From contig JAPSLO010000002.1 of the NCBI GenBank assembly GCA_031180725.1, forward strand, positions 496,001 to 560,000: a DNA stretch of 64,000 nucleotides, read 5' to 3'. Shown here one piece after another: positions 59,103 through 64,000 of this stretch. The notes beneath the pieces are model-generated. The model searched no databases, was not told where the DNA came from, and saw only the letters and a program-made list of their open reading frames with translations. This stretch comes from Roseomonas sp. (GTDB lineage Bacteria > Pseudomonadota > Alphaproteobacteria > Acetobacterales > Acetobacteraceae). Both the position numbers and the translations under genes were made by a program. Within the stretch, counting starts at the first letter, position 1, and every line of letters starts with the position of its first letter.

Positions 59103-59968
59103 GCGCGGCGCGCGCCCGCCATCTGCGGCAGGCCGATGGCGCCAAGCGACAGGCGCAGCCCATCCTCCAACTCTGCCGCGATGCGCAGCGCCACCGGCGC
59201 CGCGGCCGCGACGAAATCCGCCACCGGCTGGCGCGTGGACGCGACAGTCAGGCTGATCCCCGCCACCGGCCGGCCCGCACCATCCAGCACCGGCGTCGCC
59301 ACGGTGCGCAGCCCGTAGGCGTTCTCACCATCGGACACCGCGAAGCCCTGCGCCCGCACCGCCTTCAGCCGCGCCAGCAGGTCGCCGAGATCCGTCAGCG
59401 TGCGCTCCGACAGCTTCACGCGCTCCACCGCCTGCAGATGCGCCGCCTGTTCGCCCTCGGGCAGCCAGGCCAGGATCGCCTGGCCCAGCGCAGTGGCATA
59501 GGCGCCGACGCGCGTGCCCGGCCGTCGCACCACGCCGTGGCGCTCCAGGCCCGCCTCGACCCGCGCCAGATAGACCACCTGCCCCGCATCCAGCGCACCC
59601 AGCGAGGCGGCGTCGGCCACATCCGGCACCACTTCGCGCAGCAGCGGGGTGGCGTGTTCCGGCAGGTCGCCAGCCGAAAGCGCGGCGAAGCCCAGTTCCA
59701 GGCAGCGCAGCGTCAGTCGCCAGCGCCGGCTGCCCGGCACGCTGCGGAGATAACCGAGATCGGCGAGCGTATGGATCAGCCGAAAGGCGGTGCCGCGATC
59801 CAGCCCGGCGCGGCCGGCCACATCGGCGACGGTCAGCTCGGTCGCGCCGGGGCCGAAGGCCTTCAGCACCGCGAAGACCTTGGCGACGGACTGCACCTGG
59901 TTCTTCGGGTTGGCTGCGCCCTGCGCGCGCAAGGCGCGCTTACCCGCCTCTTCGTGACCCTCCGGCAC
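59099..59968 (-). CDS. IclR-family transcriptional regulator
   Basis: Regulator of 289 residues at the head of the acid-sugar operon. The N-terminal winged helix reads SVAKVFAVLKAFGPGATELT, then VADVAGRAGLDRGTAFRLIH and TLADLGYLR. The ligand domain has RVGAYATALGQAILAW and the C-terminal GISLTVASTRQPVADF. The start is GTG 59968. Upstream are two palindromes with TTCGGA/TCCGAA half-sites, its probable operators. Confidence 0.94.
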   Translation of the reverse strand: MPEGHEEAGKRALRAQGAANPKNQVQSVAKVFAVLKAFGPGATELTVADVAGRAGLDRGTAFRLIHTLADLGYLRSVPGSRRWRLTLRCLELGFAALSAGDLPEHATPLLREVVPDVADAASLGALDAGQVVYLARVEAGLERHGVVRRPGTRVGAYATALGQAILAWLPEGEQAAHLQAVERVKLSERTLTDLGDLLARLKAVRAQGFAVSDGENAYGLRTVATPVLDGAGRPVAGISLTVASTRQPVADFVAAAAPVALRIAAELEDGLRLSLGAIGLPQMAGARRA

Positions 59969-60013
59969 GCTGCCCTGCCCCCTCCCGCCTGGCCTGTTGC
60001 ACGGCCTATCGCT

Positions 60014-60072
60014 GTTCGGAATCCGAACTTACGCCCGGACACCCATGATCGGTATCCGAACATATGTTCGGA
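60014..60072. promoter_or_regulatory. Paired palindromes upstream of iclR
   Basis: GTTCGGA-A-TCCGAAC (60014-60028) and TCCGAACATATGTTCGGA (60055-60072, a perfect 18-mer) share the half-sites TTCGGA/TCCGAA and are 26 bp apart. They lie 45-105 bp upstream of the iclR start, which fits IclR operators. Confidence 0.75.
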
Positions 60073-60177
60073 ACAGAGATATGGCTACCGGCTTGGGCGG
60101 GCTGTGGTCAAGGGTCCGCTGCGCCCTCTCGCCTGTTGGCCATCGGCCTGCTCCCTCCGGCGCCTCCGGGCGCAGCA

Positions 60178-60927
60178 TCACAGCGAGGCGCCGCCGCAGA
60201 CGATGATCTGCTGGCCAGTGATGGCACCGGCCTCGGGCCCCAACAGGAAGGCGGTCAGCGCGGCCACCTCCTCGGGCGAGACCAGCCGGCCGATCGGCGG
60301 CAGCTTCGGCGGCGTGCCGGCGCGCGCGGGGTCGCGCAGCATGGGCGTATCCGTCGCGGCGGGAGCAACGACATTCACCGTGATGCCCCGCGGCGCCAGC
60401 TCGGCCGCCCAGGCGCGGGCCATCGCCACCAGCGCGGCCTTGCTCGCGCCATACTGGCTGCGCCCAGCGATGCCCATGGCGCCGCGGCTGCCGATCAGCA
60501 CCACCCGGCCGCCATCCGGCATGGCGGGCACCAGCAGATCCGCCAGCCGCGCCGCGGCATCCACATGCAGCCGCCACAGCGTCTCGCCCGCCGCATGGTC
60601 CAGCTCGCCCAGCCGGCCGCCGCGCATCAGCCCGGCGGCATGCACCAGCGCATCGACCCGGAGTCCGGCGAGCGCCGCTGGCAGCGCGGCGGTGTCCATC
60701 AGATCCACGGGGCGATGCGTATAGCCGGGCTCAGGCCGACGCGGATCGGTGCGGCTCAGCCCGGTGACGCGCCAGCCCTCCCGCAGCAGGCGCGCGACGA
60801 TGGCGGCCCCGATGCCGGAACTGGCGCCGCTGACCACGGCATGGCGCCCCGCCGCAACCGGTCCGGGCCGGGGCGGTGCGTCCTCGGCCGGCCGGGAGGG
60901 CGAGTCCGGGGACTGCTGGTGCGGCAT
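60178..60927 (-). CDS. Short-chain dehydrogenase/reductase
   Basis: NAD(P)-dependent SDR of 249 residues. It has the cofactor motif VVSGASSGIGAAIVARLLRE, LVHAAG, catalytic Ser in VVLIGSRGAMG and the YxxxK motif in SQYGASKAALVAMARAWAAE. The C-terminus is GQQIIVCGGASL. ATG 60927 follows GCAGGAGTCGACAGA. It lies upstream of iclR on the same strand but with a 209-bp gap holding the iclR operators, so it is probably a separate unit. Substrate unknown. Confidence 0.94.
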   Translation of the reverse strand: MPHQQSPDSPSRPAEDAPPRPGPVAAGRHAVVSGASSGIGAAIVARLLREGWRVTGLSRTDPRRPEPGYTHRPVDLMDTAALPAALAGLRVDALVHAAGLMRGGRLGELDHAAGETLWRLHVDAAARLADLLVPAMPDGGRVVLIGSRGAMGIAGRSQYGASKAALVAMARAWAAELAPRGITVNVVAPAATDTPMLRDPARAGTPPKLPPIGRLVSPEEVAALTAFLLGPEAGAITGQQIIVCGGASL

Positions 60928-61081
60928 TCTGTCGACTCCTGCTGCGGTGGCGCGCAGGCTGCGCCGCCATCCTGCCGCCCGTCGAGGGGCGCCCCTCTTG
61001 CGCGGCAGGCGACGGGGGCGGAGTTTGTAACCAACATTGCACCGAATTCGGGGGCGCAGCCAGGATGAGCGGGAGGGGAAG

Positions 61082-62095
61082 ATGCATGCCAAGGCCAGCA
61101 TCCGCGCGCCGCGCCGCGCGCTGATCGTCGCCACGCTGGCGCTGCCCGCCCTGCGCCGCGCCGGGGCCCAGCCACAGACCGCACCCGGATGGACGCCCAG
61201 CCGCCCGATCCGCGTCATCGTCCCCTTTCCGCCCGGCCAGGCCAACGACATCTACGCCAGGCTCATCGCGGAGAAGACCGGCGACCTCGTTTGGCCCCAG
61301 CACCGGATGGTGGTGGAGAACCGCGCCGGCGCCGGCGGCACCATCGGCATGGAAGCCGCCGCGCAGGCGGCGCCGGATGGCCACACCCTGGTCTTCGGCA
61401 GCCTGGCGACGCTGGCCATCAACCCCGCCATCCGCCGCAACCTGCCCTATGACCCCGAGCGCGACTTCACGCCGATCCTGCGCGTTTTCGAAGGCGCGCT
61501 GGTGCTGGTGGTACCGGCGGATGGCCCGGATGCCGACCTGCCGGCCCTGATCGCGCGCGCCCGGCGCGAGGTGCTGGACTATGCCAGCTCCGGCCCCGGC
61601 TCCACCGCGCAGATGGCCAGCGAGCTGTTCCTTCAGGGCATCGGCGCCGGCGCCAGCCATGTGCCCTATCGCGGCAGCACCGCGGCGCTGACCGATGTGA
61701 TGGCCGGCGCGGTGGACTTCGCCTTCGAGAGCACGGCCGCCGCCATGCCCCTGGTGCGCCAAGGGCTGCTGCGGGCGCTCGCGATCACCAGCGCCACGCG
61801 CCAGGACGGGCTGGCGGAGATCCCGACAGTGGAGGAGGCGGCGCCCCTGCCGGGCTACGCCGCCTATGGCGCCGGCGGTTTCCTGGCCCCGGCACGCACT
61901 CCGGCCGCGGTGATCGCCGCGCTGCATGAGGGGCTGGCCACGGCCATGGAACACCCCGCCGTGGGCGCGCGCATCCGGGAAACCGGCGCGGTGCCCCTGG
62001 CGGAAGGGCCGGATGGCTTTGCCACCTTCATCCGCCGCGAACTCGACAAATGGCGCGAGGTGGCGCAGCGCGGCGGGATCAGGCTGGATCCCTGA
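61082..62095 (+). CDS. Bug/TctC-family tripartite tricarboxylate receptor
   Basis: Periplasmic binding protein of 337 residues. Its signal peptide (RRALIVATLALPALRRAGAQ) is followed by TPSRPIRVIVPFPPGQANDI, VVENRAGAGGTIGMEAAAQA and ASHVPYRGSTAALTDVMAGA. ATG 61082 follows GCGGGAGGGGAAG. Divergent from the SDR gene across 154 bp and convergent with another Bug gene. No transport partners nearby. Confidence 0.94.
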   Translation: MHAKASIRAPRRALIVATLALPALRRAGAQPQTAPGWTPSRPIRVIVPFPPGQANDIYARLIAEKTGDLVWPQHRMVVENRAGAGGTIGMEAAAQAAPDGHTLVFGSLATLAINPAIRRNLPYDPERDFTPILRVFEGALVLVVPADGPDADLPALIARARREVLDYASSGPGSTAQMASELFLQGIGAGASHVPYRGSTAALTDVMAGAVDFAFESTAAAMPLVRQGLLRALAITSATRQDGLAEIPTVEEAAPLPGYAAYGAGGFLAPARTPAAVIAALHEGLATAMEHPAVGARIRETGAVPLAEGPDGFATFIRRELDKWREVAQRGGIRLDP

Positions 62096-62099
62096 AAGA

Positions 62100-62121
62100 G
62101 GACGGGCTTCGCCCTTCCCGT
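62100..62121. terminator. Hairpin between convergent Bug genes
   Basis: GACGGGCTTCGCCCTTCCCGTTC can form a short stem (ACGGG...CCCGT with an inner GGGC/GCCC option) in the 26-bp gap between the two stops. Probably a shared weak terminator. Confidence 0.4.
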
Positions 62122-63120
62122 TCAGTCCGCCCTGGCATTCGCCAGTCGCACGATGGCAGGCCAGCGCGCGGCCTCGCTGCGCACCAGTTCGGCGAAGGTC
62201 GCCGGCGTGCCGCCGCGCAGCTCGAAACCCTGGGATACCAGGCCCTCCGCCACTTCGGGCTTGGCCAGCGCTTCGGAGAAGGCTGCATTCAGGCGGTTCA
62301 CGATCGGCTCCGGCGTGCCGGCCGGCACCAGAATGCCCTGCCAGGTCACCACGTCGAAGCTGTCCAGCCCGGCCTCCGCCATGGTCGGCACATGGGGCAG
62401 CGCGCTGTTGCGGGCGAGCGAGGTGACCGCCAGCGCCTTCAGCCGTCCGCCGCGGATATGCTCGATCGCCGCCGGCAGCGTCACCAGCAGCGCATCCAGA
62501 TGGCCGGCCACCACATCGATCACGGCAGGCCCGCCGCCACGATAGGGCACATGGGTGAAGGTCACGCCAGTGCGCTGAGTCAGCACCGCGCCGGCCAGAT
62601 GGCCGATCGAGCCATTGCCCTGCGAACCCATGCTCATCGTCCCGCCCGCCGCGCGCGCGGCATCGAGGAAGCCGGCCAGGTCGGTTGCGCGGTGGCTGGG
62701 ATGCACCACCAGCACCTGGGGCGCGCGCACCAGCTCGATCACCGCGGTGAAGTCGCGCACCGGGTCGAAGCCGACGCGGGGGTAGACCGAGGGATTGATC
62801 GTCAGCGGGTCGGAGCCGACCAGCAGCGTCAGCCCGTCCGGCCGCGCACGGGCCACCAGCTCGAAGGCCAGGTTGGAGCCGGCGCCCGGGTGGTTCTCCG
62901 CCACCACGGACTGGCCGAGGGCGGGGCTGATGGCACGGGCGAAGGTGCGGCCCAGGATGTCCAGGCTGCCGCCCGGCGCCACCGGGATGATGACCCGCAG
63001 CGGCCGGTCGGGCCAGGCGCCCGGGCCCTGCGCCCATGCGAAGCCGGGCAGCGCCGCTGCGGCCAGGGAAAGCAGCGCGCGCCTGGTGGGGGCCGCGCTG
63101 AGGGTATCGGGGATGCTCAT
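62122..63120 (-). CDS. Bug/TctC-family tripartite tricarboxylate receptor
   Basis: Periplasmic binding protein of 332 residues. A signal peptide (RRALLSLAAAALPGFAWAQG) precedes WPDRPLRVIIPVAPGGSLDI, VVAENHPGAGSNLAFELVAR and FTHVPYRGGGPAVIDVVAGH. ATG 63120 chosen. It is divergent from an Lrp-type gene across 86 bp containing an A/T-rich inverted repeat, so Lrp may control it. An amino or keto acid is then a possible ligand. Confidence 0.94.
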   Translation of the reverse strand: MSIPDTLSAAPTRRALLSLAAAALPGFAWAQGPGAWPDRPLRVIIPVAPGGSLDILGRTFARAISPALGQSVVAENHPGAGSNLAFELVARARPDGLTLLVGSDPLTINPSVYPRVGFDPVRDFTAVIELVRAPQVLVVHPSHRATDLAGFLDAARAAGGTMSMGSQGNGSIGHLAGAVLTQRTGVTFTHVPYRGGGPAVIDVVAGHLDALLVTLPAAIEHIRGGRLKALAVTSLARNSALPHVPTMAEAGLDSFDVVTWQGILVPAGTPEPIVNRLNAAFSEALAKPEVAEGLVSQGFELRGGTPATFAELVRSEAARWPAIVRLANARAD

Positions 63121-63122
63121 GG

Positions 63123-63167
63123 AAATCTTTTCTGCGTAGCGGCGAAAAGGATGCAAGCGAAAGATTT
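63123..63167. promoter_or_regulatory. Candidate Lrp operator in the Bug-lrp divergent gap
   Basis: AAATCTTT (63123-63130) and AAAGATTT (63160-63167) are inverted copies, with CGAAAAGG between them, in an A/T-rich stretch. Placement fits Lrp/AsnC autoregulation. Confidence 0.5.
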
Positions 63168-63206
63168 TTGTGCTCTATGCCGCCCCGAATTCAGCATGGG
63201 AGTCGC

Positions 63207-63680
63207 ATGATGGCCGCCGGCGTGGAGTTGGATCGCATTGACCGCGAAATCCTCCGCCTGCTGATGCAGGACGCCTCCCGCTCCCTGGCGGAAATTGCGG
63301 GCGAGGTCGGGCTGACGCCCACCCCCTGCTGGAAGCGTATCAAGCGGATGGAGGAGGCCGGGGTCATCACCGGCCGCGTCGCCCTGGTGGATGCCGAGAA
63401 GGTGGGCCTGCCCATCTCGGTCTTCGTGGCGGTGGAAACCGGTGACCATTCCGCCGACTGGATCAGCCGTTTCGCCGCCGCCGTCGAAAGCCTGCCGGAG
63501 ATCGTGGAATGCTGGCGGCTGGGCGGCGACGTGGACTACCTGCTGCGCGTCGTCGTGCCGGACATGGCAGGCTACGACGCCTTCTACCGCAGGTTCGTCG
63601 CCGCGGTGCCCGCACTTCGGAAAGTGACCGGTCGCTTCGCCATGGAACGCGTGAAGGGCACCACCGCACTGCCGATTTGA
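63207..63680 (+). CDS. Lrp/AsnC-family transcriptional regulator
   Basis: Regulator of 157 residues. The N-terminal helix-turn-helix reads LDRIDREILRLLMQDASRSL, then AEIAGEVGLTPTPCWKRIKR and MEEAGVITG. The C-terminal RAM domain has LPEIVECWRLGGDVDYLLRV and VVPDMAGYDAFYRRF. ATG 63207 has GGGAGTCGC upstream; the adjacent ATG at 63210 is equally possible. It ends 50 bp before rpe on the same strand. Confidence 0.95.
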   Translation: MMAAGVELDRIDREILRLLMQDASRSLAEIAGEVGLTPTPCWKRIKRMEEAGVITGRVALVDAEKVGLPISVFVAVETGDHSADWISRFAAAVESLPEIVECWRLGGDVDYLLRVVVPDMAGYDAFYRRFVAAVPALRKVTGRFAMERVKGTTALPI

Positions 63681-63730
63681 GTCGCGGGACCGGTTTCGCG
63701 ACGGGGACATGAAGGATAGAAGCGGCGGCC

Positions 63731-64000
63731 ATGGCTGCCGCACACATATCCCGTCCGGTCCGCATTGCCCCCTCGCTGCTCGCCGCCGATTTCGCTCGGC
63801 TGGGCGAGGAAGTCCGCGCCGTGGAAGCCGCCGGCGCGGACTGGCTCCACCTCGACATCATGGATGGGCACTTCGTGCCCAACATCTCCTTCGGGCCCGG
63901 GCTGGTGAAGGCGCTGCGCCCGCATGCACGCATTCCCTTCGACGTCCATCTGATGATCGCCCCGGCCGATCCCTATCTGGCGGCCTTCGCCGAGGCGGGG
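63731..64000 (+). CDS. rpe: Ribulose-phosphate 3-epimerase (N-terminal part)
   Basis: TIM-barrel enzyme interconverting ribulose 5-phosphate and xylulose 5-phosphate in the pentose phosphate and Calvin pathways. Only the first 90 residues are in the window. [40 protein letters not shown] and PFDVHLMI carry the metal-binding His and Asp residues. The frame stays open to base 64000. Confidence 0.96.
   Translation, partial: MAAAHISRPVRIAPSLLAADFARLGEEVRAVEAAGADWLHLDIMDGHFVPNISFGPGLVKALRPHARIPFDVHLMIAPADPYLAAFAEAG

Noticed and set aside
57172-59256. 694-residue plus-strand ORF
   Set aside because: Antisense to pdxA2 and the DUF1537 kinase; Arg/Pro/Ala-rich without domain motifs.

Overview
The window is a chromosomal segment of a GC-rich (about 70%) alphaproteobacterium, most likely a Roseomonas-like member of the Acetobacteraceae. 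This rests on the wild-type housekeeping genes, the tRNA-Tyr/tRNA-Gly/tuf and tRNA-Trp/secE/nusG/rplKAJL/rpoBC order, the many orphan tripartite-tricarboxylate (Bug/TctC) receptors, and the GC content. No database search was possible; all family names come from motifs read directly.

Region 1 (1-19.9 kb) is the translation/transcription core, mostly on the minus strand: rpoC (C-terminus outside the window), rpoB, rplL, rplJ, rplA, rplK, then nusG, secE, tRNA-Trp, tuf, tRNA-Gly and tRNA-Tyr. The usual nusG-rplK junction is split by a decayed PEGA-like gene, a LysR regulator, a TSUP permease and a small protein. A hybrid HWE histidine kinase and an RDD membrane protein lie between tRNA-Trp and tuf. 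rlmB and a ketopentenoate-hydratase-family gene follow.

Region 2 (19.8-32.7 kb) is accessory: a family-39-type glycosyltransferase, tRNA-Thr, and the most unusual locus. That locus has a 703-residue protein built of alternating beta-rung motifs and long GGxGGx tracts, with its own strong terminator. Two 95-96-residue glycine-rich peptides follow, with near-identical double-glycine leaders, then a CvaA/RaxA-like HlyD adaptor and a C39-peptidase ABC exporter. This looks like a dedicated leader-cleaving type I secretion system for polyglycine-rich products. A TAXI-type binding protein and a protein with 84-bp tandem repeats lie next to it on the other strand.

Region 3 (32.7-46.4 kb) has a Fur-box-controlled siderophore uptake operon (TonB receptor, small protein, RhtX/FptX-like permease). 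After it come a TetR regulator and a fatty-acid/CoA operon (enoyl-CoA hydratase, two acyl-CoA dehydrogenases, NDP-forming acyl-CoA synthetase), a Bug receptor, a peptide/nickel-type binding protein and a maleate-isomerase-like enzyme. Three matching CGACCG/CGGTCG palindromes link three promoters here.

Region 4 (46.4-64 kb) is catabolic: tcuAB with a divergent GntR regulator and a 36-bp dyad; a GSCFA/SGNH pair of lower GC; an ECF41 sigma factor with its AhpD-like partner and a canonical ECF41 promoter; an IclR-kinase-PdxA2-FeADH-BNR hydrolase-Bug operon probably for four-carbon acid sugars; an SDR, two further Bug receptors, an Lrp regulator and the start of rpe.
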